A DNA stretch of 64,000 bases. Source: Spirogloea muscicola (lineage: Eukaryota > Streptophyta > Zygnematophyceae > Spirogloeales > Spirogloeaceae). Under the pieces are notes generated by a model. The model searched no databases and was not told where the DNA came from. It saw only the letters and a program-made list of their open reading frames with translations. Location of the stretch: positions 330,946 through 394,945 of the forward strand of contig WELB01000029.1 of NCBI GenBank assembly GCA_009602725.1, given 5' to 3'. This document shows positions 1-11,251 of this stretch, piece after piece; the stretch's first letter is position 1; each line of letters starts with the position of its first letter. A program made the translations under genes and the position numbers.

Positions 1-2
1 GC

Positions 3-1252
3 CGCGGCCGCCTCGCGCGGGCCGCGTCCGCCACGCCCGCCGCCGCCCCCCGCGCTGGCGCCCTGGTTGTCAGAGCCGAGAAGGGCCAGTGGCTCCCGGG
101 CCTCGCTTCCCCGGCTTATCTGGACGGCAGGTCGGTCTGCGCCGCCTGCAGTGCATTGCCAGCAGGGCGGTCTGCGCCGCCTGCAGTGCATTGCCGGAGG
201 GAGGCTTCAGACCTCGGCCACTCGTGCGCGAAATCATGACGAGGGACTGGGTGTGCTCGTGAAAGCTTCGCATTATAGAAAGGCGCAGCACGATTCGTGA
301 CGGCCGCATTATACAATGTCAGCAAGCTGCTCACATGAATCCTACATTTGCTGCGCCCAGTCTGGCCGGTGACAACGGCTTCGACCCCCTGTCTCTCGGC
401 GAGGACCCCGAGAACCTTAAGTGGTTCGTCCAGGCGGAGCTCCAGAATGGCCGCTGGGCCATGCTTGGAGTGGCCGGCATCCTGATCCCCGAGGTCCTGA
501 CCAAGATCGGTATCCTCAATGTGCCGCTCTGGTATGACGCCGGTGCCGCCGAGTACTTCGCTCCATCCTCCACCCTCTTCATCATTGAGTTCCTCCTCTT
601 CCACTACGTGGAGGTCCGAAGATGGCAAGACATTCGCTTCCCAGGAAGCGTCAATGAGGACCCCATCTTCAAGGGCCAGAAGCTGCCTCCCAATGAGGTC
701 GGATACCCTGGTGGCATCTTCAACCCTCTTGGGTTTGCGCCCTCCTTGGAGGCAATGGAGAAGGAGCTTGCCAATGGTGGGTCCACTTGACCTGGACCTG
801 GCAGTATGTATGACTTGTCTTAGCGACTGTCCCAGGTCACAGAGGGACGTCACAGCTGCCTTAGCTCCTCGCTCGCCTTTGACCGAGCAGGTTTTACATG
901 TCAAATGTTGGTCTGCGTGGTATATCATGATGGATCCCGGGTTTCAGCTAAGCCCAGCAATGACATGAGCTTGTCTGTGGGAGCGCTTTGTTAGACTGAC
1001 AAGCACAGGAGCTCAAGGATGCTGTCTTAGTTATGCGATGGATGATGAGAACAACCCTCCAGGAGCTCACTGTTGTTCTGTCTGATTGCAGGCCGCCTGG
1101 CCATGGTTGCATTCTTCGGCTTTATCGTCCAGTCCCGCATCACTGGAGATGGCCCTTATGCCAACCTTCTCCAGCATCTGTCTGACCCGTGGCACAACAC
1201 AGTTTTCCAGAGCTTGGCAAACTTCTTTGCTACCAGGACCATTGAGACCTAG
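3..1252 (+). CDS. LHCA: Photosystem I light-harvesting chlorophyll a/b protein (Lhca4-like), 5' end outside window
   Basis: Exons 3-130 (continuing to the left), 361-776 and 1092-1252; phases agree at both junctions. The first part is an Ala/Arg-rich chloroplast transit peptide. The mature protein has [14 protein letters not shown], then [19 protein letters not shown], the helix-1 chlorophyll-binding motif around [11 protein letters not shown], a hydrophobic helix 2 followed by VRRWQD, and the diagnostic [10 protein letters not shown] and [12 protein letters not shown] segments. Helix 3 (ELANG-RLAM) is split by the second intron. It ends [10 protein letters not shown]. The family binds chlorophyll a/b and carotenoids in the thylakoid membrane around photosystem I. 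The PGSVNxDPIF segment is typical of Lhca4; assignment to an exact Lhca number is tentative. Only the start codon is missing. Confidence 0.93.
133..195. repeat. Two identical 28-bp direct repeats in Lhca intron 1
   Basis: Positions 133-160 and 168-195 are identical over 28 bp (offset 35 bp). They lie directly after the exon-1 donor and both carry the core GCCGCCTGCAGTGCATTGCC. The intron is 131-360. This is a local tandem duplication. Confidence 0.9.
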
Positions 1253-1270
1253 AGACCACCTCCCTGATCC

Positions 1271-1275
1271 TGTAA
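1271..1275 (+). promoter_or_regulatory. TGTAA poly(A) signal of the Lhca gene
   Basis: TGTAA is the chlorophyte polyadenylation signal. It lies 19 nt after the Lhca stop codon, which is close but compatible with a short 3' UTR. Confidence 0.5.
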
Positions 1276-1486
1276 ATTGACTCAGCTTTATCTCATAACA
1301 TGACACTCTCCTCCTCCAACCTTTTACTGTACTTAGGGGGTGGTGGCCTTACAGAATTCTGAGTGAGTACTGCATCTGGTCCTTGAAGAAGGCTGACTTG
1401 AGCTTTTCCATGAATGGTACCATAAATGTGTCAGGGATGCCTTGAAGATGTAGTGGCTGATGAGCCAGGCAGGTCCTATCTCTTGT

Positions 1487-1939
1487 TTACTTTCTAGCGT
1501 CTAAAGGAGCCAGCTGTCGTGCAACTTCGGCCCACATGTGCACTCTGTCAATACAAGCAGCTTCTTCTGTGCAGCTTGTTCTTCTATCGCTTGAGGTATC
1601 AATGGCATTGCCATCAAGTTGTTCACTCAGCAGCCTATGCCAAAGTACATCGCCTTGCTCTGTACATGCTGTTGAGAGGTGGTCTATGCCGGGCAGCTGG
1701 CAGGAAGGAAGGCCTGCTGTTGCTACTTGTCCTGTCTTTCCTTGAGCTGTGAGGTCATTGGGCCCACGGTCGCTGAGGAAGCCGAGAATGGCCCCTTTAC
1801 TTGCCAGATCATCAAGTGTCACATGTCCAGCATCAAGGCTCTCTTGAGGCGTGAATGTCCACCCCTTATCCTGCAGTGAGTAAGTTAGATGCTTGTCATT
1901 TGCATGCTGCCGCATTAATAGAACATTGTGGCCTACCAT
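1487..1939 (-). mobile_element. Possible Ty1/copia retrotransposon remnant (pre-integrase region), doubtful
   Basis: A minus-strand reading of this stretch has the layout of the copia segment between protease and integrase, including a TEQGDVLWHR-like piece reminiscent of the pre-integrase LWHRRLGH motif. No other part of the element is recognised next to it. Treated as an old, broken fossil if it is real. The similarity is weak and from memory. The rest of 1276-2180 shows nothing I can name. Confidence 0.2.
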
Positions 1940-2183
1940 TGACTTCGACCTTTAGCTGTCGTGCTTGCCTGAGTTGCCCTGTTCACAGCCTGGTCTTCTG
2001 GGCTTGCATTATGTTGGTTATCATGAGGTACAGCATGGTGCCTTTCAATCCGTGCCAGCATCAGCTGATTCCGAAGGGCATGAGCATCCCTGAGAAACAA
2101 GGCAGGCCCACGTCTTCAGCTTATTGACGATAATGATTGTGCAGAACCGAGAGGCCACACAAGCTGCTGGATTGAGGAACCTA

Positions 2184-2590
2184 TCAGGTCTTGTACATGC
2201 GCTTCAGTAGCCTGCTTTCGACTCCGCTGATATCTTGCTTAATGACAGCAGCATAATGATCCATGAGCTCAGCCGCGCGGTCATTCGCCTTTGCCCGCAT
2301 GCGGGCCAGATGCTTCGCCAGCGTCTTGATGCCCCTGCAGCCAAGCCGTCATTCGCCTAGTTAACACCTCCTCGTCGAGCTTGACAGCTTTCGCGGACAT
2401 GAGGTCATGAGCAACCGGTCAGGACGATGGCGGCATGATGGCGGTGGAGACAGTGTAGGAGAGCGCCGGCCTGCCGGTCACGAGCTCGTCGACTGACAGG
2501 CCGCCCTCGGCGCCCCGGGCCGTGGGGGACAGCATGGAGAAGTCGACGTCGTCCGGCTCGCTCGCCGCCGCCTCGCCGCGCCGCATGGCG
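2184..2590 (-). CDS. Unresolved gene: terminal exon plus GC-rich candidate first exon
   Basis: A clean terminal exon, 2184-2334, follows a CTGCAG acceptor and reads GIKTLAKHLARMRAKANDRA, then a helical tail ending ESRLLKRMYKT and a stop. Upstream on the same strand, about 2430-2590, a GC-rich stretch looks like a first exon (MRRGEAAASEPDDVDFS...GLSVDELVTGRPALSYT). The last segment resembles the start of IMP dehydrogenases (GLSxxELF...YTYDD), but no IMPDH core follows, so I do not call it that. I could not join the two exons in phase. They may belong to different genes. Confidence 0.3.
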
Positions 2591-2959
2591 CGGCGCGGCG
2601 GCGGCGCTGGGAGGTGCCGGCTCCTCCGGCCAGGTCCCGGCGCACTTACGACGGCCGGGAAGATTTGATCTAGTTGCAGGCGGCCCAGCCAGGGCCCGAG
2701 CCAGGGGGTAGATTTCGTGGATTTGAAATAATCGAACTGCAGGGCGACGGCGCGGCGACGGCGATCGGGGCGTGAGGATTGGTCGGCGACTACGAGCGAC
2801 ACTGTGCGACCGGACCCTCCCACCGCCAAGTACTTTTCTTTCCAGAACCACACGCTTTTCTGGCCCCTTCGAATCCTTGTCCATACTTTCTTCTGGGCTG
2901 GCAAATCACAGCCATCGCCCTCTTCTGGAAGCATAGCCTTCGCAGAAAATGCTCATCCT

Positions 2960-4335
2960 AAGGAAGCGAGGGCTGTGGAAAAAGAAAGTGGCTCTCCCAA
3001 TGGGGGCAAGGGCTGAGAAAAGCCAGCCCGAAAAGAATTGACGAAGGTTTGAAGGGGCCAAATGACGGAGGGTGTGGAAAGCCGGCCCGGAATGGATTGA
3101 CAAGGTCCGAAGGGACCGCAAAAGAAGTAAGTGGCTCTCCCAATGGGGGCAAGGGCTGTCTAAAGGGCTGTTTTCAGCCCCTACCCTCAATGGGCGAGCC
3201 CTTCTCTCTGTCTAAAGCCAGCCCGAAAAGAATTGACGACGGGTCGAAGAGGCCACAGTGACGGAGGGGCCTGAAGATGCTATGACAGAACCGGTGGAGG
3301 ATGGAACAATCAGTAGCTACGAGTGAGCCGAAAAGTGCTGAGGAACAGCTAAGCAAGTACCATATAGGATGATCACTTCGTCGCCTCTAATCAGCAGCCA
3401 CAAGTCAGAAACAGTAGCCGCCGGAAAGCAGTCCCCTTGACGGAAGCCAGAGGCTGCAGCTAGAGGACGGCCTTGAAGGTCCTTTCTCTCCTGAAAAGCG
3501 AGCTCGCTTCTCTTGTAGCCATCGCCACTTTTGATATGCGAAAGCTCCTCCAAAAGAACGAAGTAGCACTTCCAAAGAGGGCGAAGGTTGCAGGGAAAGA
3601 GATTCAGCTCTTCCGAAGGGGGCGAGAACTGTGATAGAAACAGCTTCGATGTAATGCAATGGCTGTGAGAGGCCAGCCCAAAGGAATGAGCAAGGTCTGA
3701 AAGGGCTGGAAGCAGCAAGGACCACGAATTCATCCTCGGCATAATACAGCGATGGCTGTCAAGTAGTAAGCTATCCAAGGCGGCGAGGGCTGTGAAAAGC
3801 CAGCCCAAAAAGAATGGTCGAAGTCTGAGGGGGCCAGAAGCGCTGAAATAGACGACTATGCAAGTACCACAAAAGAAATCACTAGGTAAAACCCTAGTAA
3901 GCAGATATATGTCCAAAAGACTAGCCGCCGGCAAGCAGCCCCGTGTTATCAGCCAGAAGAAGGGCCCGCCCATTGAGGATGGGGGCTGGGAAATGCCAGC
4001 CTAAAAAACAATGAACAAAGGACGAGAAGGGGGCCAGGGAAAGCACTAAGAAAAACAAGCACAGAAAGAAAGTAAGCAGCTACGAAGCACTCAGTAACCC
4101 CTGCTAAGCAGCCAGAGACGGCAGCTAGAGCACAGCCAGGTCGCAGATGCAAGGCGTGGGCCAGCCCAGGAGGAATAAGGTCCAGAAAAACGGGAAAGGT
4201 AGAGATCAAGAGGCAGTGAAGGGCCTAAAAAGCAGAATGAGATTGAATGATACTCAGAGGGGAGGATAGTGCTTCTCAAAGGGGGCGATGGTTGTGAAAG
4301 GCCAGCCTAAAGAGGAAGGCGCACGGTGCGCATGA
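2960..4335 (-). repeat. Cluster of truncated LINE-like 3' ends
   Basis: At least seven degenerate copies of a module resembling GCCAGCCCGAAAAGAATGGA followed by CAAGGTCTGAAGGGGCC occur here (near 3020, 3085, 3225, 3675, 3800, 3990 and 4300). They are interleaved with a second module, for example near 3405-3475 and 3905-3955, that on the minus strand encodes GRPLAAASGFRQGD...SDLWLLIRG. The same peptide and module order recur elsewhere in the window (13.1, 15.5, 20.0, 37.5 kb). I read this as nested, 5'-truncated copies of one non-LTR element family on the minus strand. No reverse-transcriptase core is present. Confidence 0.6.
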
Positions 4336-4519
4336 AATTTAAAGGGCCGGCCAAGATAAGCCAATTCACTGTTTGGGCAAACGCTAGTGCAAATAGAGGG
4401 GCTACTGAAGGAAGAATGAGTGGGCTCTTCGTATATTTGAAGCAAACCGCGAAGGCCGTGAAGGTCAGCCCGTCTGACGAGTGGGTCTACACGTAAGATC
4501 CACAGCGACATCCCCAGCC

Positions 4520-7070
4520 ATGGCGCCTCGGCGCCGCGCGGCCGCCGGCGTGGTGGCGCTCGCGGCGGCGCTCTGCCTCGCAGCCGCCGCCGGCGGCGCG
4601 CTGGCCAAGCCGCGCAAGGGCGCCGTGGCGTGGAAGGAGGACGTGCCCTTCATCCGCTGCGCCGTCTGCGAGGAGCTCGCCAAGAGCCTGCACCGCCAGG
4701 TCAAGCGGCGGCGCGACGAGGCGGCGCCGCGCAAGGTGAGCAAGGCGACTCAAACACTGCCGTCGAGATTTGGACTTTGGAATATATCTGGCTTAGTGGG
4801 AGCCAGGTGCTCAGCAGGCGAGGTTGCTGAAGGATCGGAAGCAGCCGGCTTCCTGGCGCTTCCACCAGGGCCGTTTTGACGGTTTAGGGTTTATAAACCT
4901 GAACCCAAACCCTAAACAGCATAAATCGAGTCTGACAAGGCCGCATTTCCCCAGCGAGACCGCCTGTTATCGCATTAAATAGGGGTGTGAGAAGTAGATT
5001 TGGGGTTTGAACCAACATCTGTAGGACGAGGGTAAGGAGAAATGCAGCAAGAGGTTTAGCAAAAATAGCCACAGCTTCAGAAACTTGAAGAGATTGATAT
5101 AGGCTTCTAGCACTTGGGACGTTGAGGGCGTTCCAATGGGTTGCCTTGGAGCTGAGTACTTGCGCGACGCTAGCCATGCATCATCACTTGTACACAGCCT
5201 TCATGGACTGTGAATTGTGGATTGTGTGAGACTTCTCTGAAGCTGGCGTCCACATTGAGTCTGACCTGATGCTCCGGCTCGACCTCGTTAAAATGTTCAT
5301 AAGTGATGGTTTATGCCCATGCTCGAGTTGGCAGCTAAGTGAGTTCCAGATTATTGAGCTCACGGAGAAGATATGCAATCCAAGTCGGGATGAGGGCGAA
5401 TGGATCACGATGCTGGACATCGTCCAAGTGGGTGATCAACTCAAGGTGAAGCACTTGCTCTAGCCTGCTAGAGAGGTACATGTCAGTAGCTGCAGAGCTT
5501 CATGGTACTACGGCTACGAACAGGTTTTGGCATTAAAGACAAGCTTGGAATTGCAGTGTGCGCTTGCTCAACCTGTTCATGGATGCGTCTGCAGCTTGTG
5601 CAACAAGATACAGCTGGGAACTGCAACTCTGAATGCAAGACGATTCAGCGGGCCTGCGAGGAGGTAATGAAGATGCAAGCAATACATCTGTATCTATCAT
5701 ATTCGCGTGTCACGTTCTCCTGCCATTTGTTGACTACTGTCATGCAAGTATAGGAAGTCTTCGCAGCTTCGGAGCCTGCTTCAGATCTGAGCATAAAAGC
5801 TGCACATCTTCTTGACAGTCTTATGTTGCTACCAGCAGCCAACTCACAAGCCACGAGCTGACTTGCATGCAGGTGATGGGCGAGCATGATACAGATGTTG
5901 CAGAGCTCCTATATGCTGACAGTAATAGATCAGTTCTGTCCAAGCTTCTGTGCAAGGACCTCAGTGGAGCGTGCAAAGGTCCCGTTCCACAGGTTCCCAA
6001 GGTACCTTCCAGACCTTACGTGAGAAAGTGGGGTGTAGTACAGCTTCAGTCTTGAGAAGATGCAAGCCGCGCTCTGGCTTTTTGGTGCTCTCAGTTACTG
6101 AGTATTATTTCTCAAAGCGTGACTTTGCATGATTGTGCACAACTCGAGGATGTGTAAGATGAGTAAGATTCAAACAGTGTCGGGAAGACTGCAGGGAAGG
6201 ACCCGCAATGAGGAGTTCTCTAAGATGGAGGCCAAGGAAGCTGAGATGGAGAGATTGATGAGATCGATGGGTGTAAGCACAATCAGCACAATCTCGGCAT
6301 TATCCACCTGTCGCTTCGCCTACCTGATGATCTATTTGCTACTCAAGGGGACAGAAGCGTGTCAGAATGGGTAGTGCTGCATTTGGTGCTCCATTAGCTT
6401 CAAGCTTGAGTGACTACTTTGACCTTATCGACTTCATGTGATACACTGACTATGATAGACCAATCTTGCAGGACATGCCGGGTGCTCCGAAGATGAAGAT
6501 GTATTCGCGGGACGACCTCATGAACGGAGGCCTAGATGCCATGAGCGGCGCAAGTGACGACGATGACGAGGAGGACGAGGACGATGATAGGAGTCGACCA
6601 CCTATCACTGTGCGCTTCTTTCACTCATCAGAAGGGGCATCACCGGAGTTGATGAAAGCCGCTGTCTACTGCCTGCTTGTGTGAGAGGAGTCAGGCATTG
6701 TGCTTCGTCCATGTGCCAGTGTTTGCTTGAGTTGGATCCGCTTTCAGACCACCTACTGCTGGCTATTTAATTGACGTGGTTTATCTTCACATTGTTCCCT
6801 TACATTGTGCAGATTAAGCAGCAGACACAAAGCCCAGCTGCTCACTCGCAGAGCGCCAGTGATGGGGTCAAGGCAGGTGGTACTACTCCTGCGAAAGGCT
6901 TTGTCGAGCAGGTGCAAGGGCATGCACAGCAGCTCAGGAGCAGGCTCTTGGCTGGTGGCCAGCAGCTGTTAGACTCGGCCAGGGAAGGAGCGAGCGTGGC
7001 CGCCAAGTACATCAGCAGCCTGTGGCCAAGCAGTGGTGGTCAGGGCAGTACAAACACGGGCGAACTATGA
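4520..7070 (+). CDS. ER-lumenal MSAP/saposin-like protein (TLR4-regulator and MIR-interacting MSAP type)
   Basis: Exons 4520-4735, 5335-5445, 5595-5663, 5873-6019, 6195-6272, 6472-6609 (or to 6678) and 6813-7070. All clear junctions are in phase 0. The N-terminus is a signal peptide (MAPRRRAAAGVVALAAALCL). Family-specific blocks follow in order: VPFIRCAVCEELAKSLHRQV, FQIIELTEKICNPSRDEGEW, CNSECKTIQRACEE, HDTDVAELLYADSN, LSKLLCKDLSGAC, MPGAPKMKMYSRDDLM and a long acidic run. The spaced cysteines match the saposin-like fold of plant At1g42480-type proteins. The C-terminus NTGEL may be a weak ER-retention signal. The end of exon 6 is ambiguous between two donors. The molecular role is unknown; the family is inferred to work in ER folding or secretion. 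Confidence 0.85.
4883..4917. repeat. Telomere-type motifs in first intron of the MSAP gene
   Basis: TTTAGGGTTT and AAACCCTAAA face each other across about 15 nt, some 150 nt after the exon-1 donor, forming a short inverted repeat of plant-type telomere units. Compare 29727, 30824 and 51150. Confidence 0.75.
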
Positions 7071-7787
7071 GCAGAACTGATCTTGTACACACCGACATGA
7101 ATCCTGATACACTGCTCTGTAGTTGCACTGTAGCAGGCACTTAGCGAGAGCGATGACAATCCTTTACTGCCAGCTTTTGGCCACAATGTTTGACATGAGA
7201 GGCAGGTGCATTGCCTGCTGTTTGTAGTCGAAATAGAATTTTGTTGAGGCTTCCCAAGGGCTCTGAGCATTTGCTACATACAGGCAACTCTGGACCCGGT
7301 TTCCCTTGCCTCTGATGCAGCACTGACTCTGACACGGATTCTGCTCTGGAGGTTGGTGAGCGGCACTCCTGTATCAGCTCGCAGGAGCATGCTGCTTCAG
7401 TAAGCCGGACTCGAGCGGGTATGTCCGCAAGTAGCTTGAGCTAACTTCTTGTGCAGCTCTGCCTTGCACCACTGTGCCTCACACAGCAAAACACGGTGCT
7501 TGCTCAAAGGGGTTGATCGAGCTCACTCAAGCACGCTCTCTTCCTCCTTCCATAGCTGGAATCCCATCACGCACGCTCACCCACACTCTCCTCCTCTTTT
7601 AATTGCTGAAAGCGCAAATGAAAGCCCATGTTGAAGCTTTAAGCGCAGGAATGTAAGCAGAGAGGATGCATGCAAGTGAGAGTGCGCACCTACAGAGCCC
7701 ACGGTATAAGATGAGGTGCAAGTTCAGCAACAGCATGTTGATCCAAAGATTGCTTATCTGGTCTCTGAGTAATAGGGCAGGAATGAC
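7071..7787. other. Intergenic region between convergent genes
   Basis: Lies between the stop of the MSAP gene (+) and the recognisable end of the anthranilate phosphoribosyltransferase gene (-). I see no gene, RNA or repeat here. The minus-strand frame of the last trpD exon stays open down to 7599. Confidence 0.5.
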
Positions 7788-10246
7788 CTGCGACAAGGCC
7801 ACCCAAGCGTCCAGGGTCTTGAGCGCCCGGCCTGACCGCTGCACTTCCTGGGCCATGGCGACGCCCTCCTCCACACTCGTGGCCACTTGGCACGCCACCA
7901 AGCCCACTCCGGCATTCAAGACCTGAAACAGCAAGAGAGCGGAGCGTTATAATACGGCGCCCTTCAACGTAACAATGTATGATAACCCTGCTAAATTCGT
8001 GACCACAAGTGCATACCAAAGCATCGGCGACGGCCCCTTGCTCGCCAGCAAAGATGGCCCTGAGGATGCTTGCGTTCAGCTGCTTGTCCCCACCCTTGAG
8101 GTCCTCTACTGTACACCTCGCGATCCCAAGGTCCACTGCACAAACAGAGATGTTGCTCTGATGAGCACTACAAATAAGAAACAGAATCCAATTATAGATG
8201 GGTTACGATTAACATGAATACAAATCATAGACGTGCTCCAGGTTGTCCTGCTTACATGGATCGACTCTGAACGAGTGGATGCCCTTTTGCAACACCTCCA
8301 GCATGTCAGCAGCACCTGCATTTCAAGATAGACATTTATTCGACATGCATGCAGTGACTGGCTTAAGAGCACTTTAAATAGGCCATGCCCAAAACTTCAC
8401 CACCGTGTGCAGTGAAAAGAAGGATATCAAGGATAATGATTATAAGAAGTGGCTCAGGCTCACAGCTCTCAGATTTTACCCATGGGTGAGATCTCATCCA
8501 AGCCTTTTGAGTGAACCACTAAAGCTCGCTTGAGGCCAAGAAGCTGCAGTGACTCTGCCATCAAGGCCACCTGCATCACAAAGATTCACCTTCCAGTCTT
8601 AACTTGGTAGCAAGGCCAGCACTCCATAAAAGAAGCTGAGACTCGGCAATGCTGCTTTCAGCCTCCATTTATGATCAAAGTGCCATACAAGGAACTCCAA
8701 TAAAGTATGAGGCACATACCATTCTCTGTGAAAAAACTCCCACGAGCGCATAAGGAGCCATGGCAGGATTGAGCATGGGTCCCAGAATGTTGAATGCGGT
8801 CCGCACTTTCAGTGACTTCCGCACGGGGCTGACAATCTTCATAGCCGGGTGGTATCGTGGCGCAAACATGAAGCCCACACCCACCTCCCGAACGCACCTA
8901 GCTACACTCTGGACACTTGAAGGCTGTCAGCATTGCAAGTTCTCTATGCCCAAATTGGAACAAGCTTCAGGTGTTGCATTCAAAAAGGCACTCTGTGATA
9001 TACTGACATGATCAGCTGGTGCAACACCATGCACAGTAGTCAAGCAGAGGTAATTAGCTTTCACTTGAGCCCCAGCAGCAGCCTGTGGCTCACACGTAAC
9101 AGCGAGCAAGTGCTATATTCAAGGAGCAAGTGGAACTTTCTCACCTCAGGACCGAGGTCGACTGCAACACCGAGAGCCTCTAGTACGTCCGCGCTGCCAC
9201 AGGCACTGGACACAGACCTGTTCCCATGCTGCATGTTCGTGTCGACCACTGTGTTGAGTCTTGCTGCACGTTGACAAAGGCATGCCCTACACAAGGTGCG
9301 AACCTAGTACTGTGGCTTCGAGAGCAGGGGCTTCAGCACACCTTGGCCACTTTCGCGCCGCACGCGGCTGCAAGGACGCAGGCCCCCGTGGATATGTTGA
9401 CGGTGTTGGCGCCGTCGCCGCCGGTGCCCACAATGTCCAGGACGTCCTCCCCAGCGTGCACTGGGACGCAGCTCCTCCGCATTGCCCTCGCCAGGCCCGC
9501 CACCTGATGCAGCCCAGCCGCCGCAAGTGGCTTGTAGTGAGGCTTCTTGCTCAACTTTAAAAGGGAAGTTGACAGGTGCAAAGTCCTGTAGAAAGCACCG
9601 TCAGACAATTGAGCTGGCTACTGGGCTCTGCCCACCCGCAGGCACATGAAATTGTACTTAGCAAATGGCGTGCCCAACAAACGAGGTGGCCACCGGGACG
9701 GCAACCGGAGAAGCCTGAACGCATGCGGTTCTCTATCCCTTTATGTTAAGGTTAGAAGTCACCATCTTCTATGGGATTTTACTAAAAAGGAATCAAAGAG
9801 GGTTTGGGGCAATGCGGCTAGACCTCCTCGGCGGTCTCGCCTTTGGCGCGCAGGAGGACGAGGAAGGCGGCGATCTGCGGCGGCTCGGCCCCGGCCAGAA
9901 GCGAGGCCATGGCGGCCTCCGCCTGCGCCTGCGTCAGGCTCCACCCCTCCAGCAGCTGCTCCAGGACCTGCAAAAGCAGCGGGCCCAGGGTTTGAACTTG
10001 AGCCTCAGCCGAGGAGGGCCGGGCTCCTATCGACGGCAATCGCCGAACCAATGCCGGAGCCGTGGCCGTCGCCGCCTGCGCACCTCGCGGAGGTCGGCGC
10101 TCGCCACGTCCGCAGCCGCCGGCGGCGGCGGCGGCGGCGGCGGGGGTACGTCAATGATGTGATGGCGGGCGTGCGGGGTGAGCGCCCGGCCCGGGCGGCT
10201 GCTGGNTCGCGGCGGCGGGCGCGGCGCGAGCCGCGGCGGCGGCCAT
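7788..10246 (-). CDS. PAT1: Anthranilate phosphoribosyltransferase (plastid, tryptophan biosynthesis)
   Basis: Minus-strand exons: 10084-10246, 9824-9967, 9342-9503, 9145-9228, 8720-8908, 8480-8570, 8256-8315, 8017-8135 and 7788-7922. It transfers the phosphoribosyl group of PRPP to anthranilate. Family blocks in order: [19 protein letters not shown], the PRPP loop [92 protein letters not shown] and LNAGVGLVA. Phases agree in all internal exons. The start at 10246 gives an Ala-rich plastid targeting sequence, but the exon is one base too long and contains an N (10206), so the assembly probably has a one-base error there. The C-terminus after ALSQ is uncertain; the frame is open to 7599, or a tiny last exon exists. 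Confidence 0.93.
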
Positions 10247-11251
10247 GGCGGCGGCGCTGCCCTGTGGCCGCGCTGACGCAATGGCGGGAGTCAGGCTTCC
10301 TCGAGGCCCCGGTCTCCTCAAACGCCTTCGAGGAAACCTTGACATTTAATATCATAACTAACAAAGAGAAATAATACAGCAATAGCTCCTACGTATACTA
10401 CTAAGAAGATCATGGCAAAAAAATCAAGATCTGCCCTGCCTCTCGAGCTCCGTCGAGGATATTGTGACACTTCAACGCCGCTCTGGAGGACTTTCGTTTA
10501 CTTTGACGCGGAGACGCAAACTTGAGCACAAGACCCGGCCGTCACGGCAACGGTGGCAGCACTGTCGGCAGCGCTGTACGGTTGTGACTTGTGTGGCGTG
10601 AACAGGGTGCTGTGGTGTTGGAGAGCAAGAGCTTTCTGCCCCCAAGCGCTTTCTGACGCCAGCCTAAAGAGCGTACGGAAGGGCGTGGCCCCGCAGTCAT
10701 TGTGCACGTCACTGTTCCACCTGCCCAAATCACGAGCGGCAAGCTTAAGTGGGAGGCTCTGGCTGGGGATGTCTTTGACCCTCAAGTTGCGAGTCCCCGT
10801 ACCATCCAATTTAGACTGAAGAGCAGAATAGCAGGGCAGAATGTTTTGGCAGCTTGAATTGTTTGGTTGTTGAAAGTTTGGCATTAGCTTTCTCCTTGGC
10901 AGGAGAAAGCCAGTGGCAACGTGACCCAGCCATTACCCTATATAAGGTTTGGCCTTTCAATGCCCCTAGCTCTTTTTCTCTCTTTTCAAGTAGATGCAGT
11001 GATCGCCTGTAAGGACAGGCTGACCGCCCTGTGCACACTAAGGAGGCAAGCTGCAATGTGGCTCTTGAGTTCTTGGGCTATGCGAAAGAATTCTCGGATC
11101 GGGAAGCTTCTCCTCACACACCATTAATCGCGGAGTGCTCGAATGCCACATGCTAGCTCTTGCATCTAGAATACAAGGGTATCCTGGCAGTCCTTTAGGG
11201 CCACCACTGATGACCTGCAAGAAGTTAGTCAGGTCGAGAAAGTCAAAAACG
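10247..11251. other. Intergenic stretch, nothing identified
   Basis: A minus-strand open frame at 10498-10884 has no recognisable family, no splice support and no clear codon signal. An acceptor-like TTCTTGCAG followed by VISGGPKGLPGYPCILD (minus strand, about 11220) could be a last exon of the neighbouring BTB gene. Otherwise nothing is seen. Confidence 0.4.

Noticed and set aside
2430-2590. IMP dehydrogenase first exon
   Set aside because: The short GLSVDELVTGRPALSYT match is suggestive, but none of the strongly conserved IMPDH core is found downstream.
2960-4335. CRISPR-like array of regularly repeated motifs
   Set aside because: Repeats are degenerate, unevenly spaced and part of a dispersed family. 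The genome is eukaryotic.
10498-10884. 128-codon minus-strand open frame
   Set aside because: No family, no splice context linking it to PAT1 or the BTB gene.
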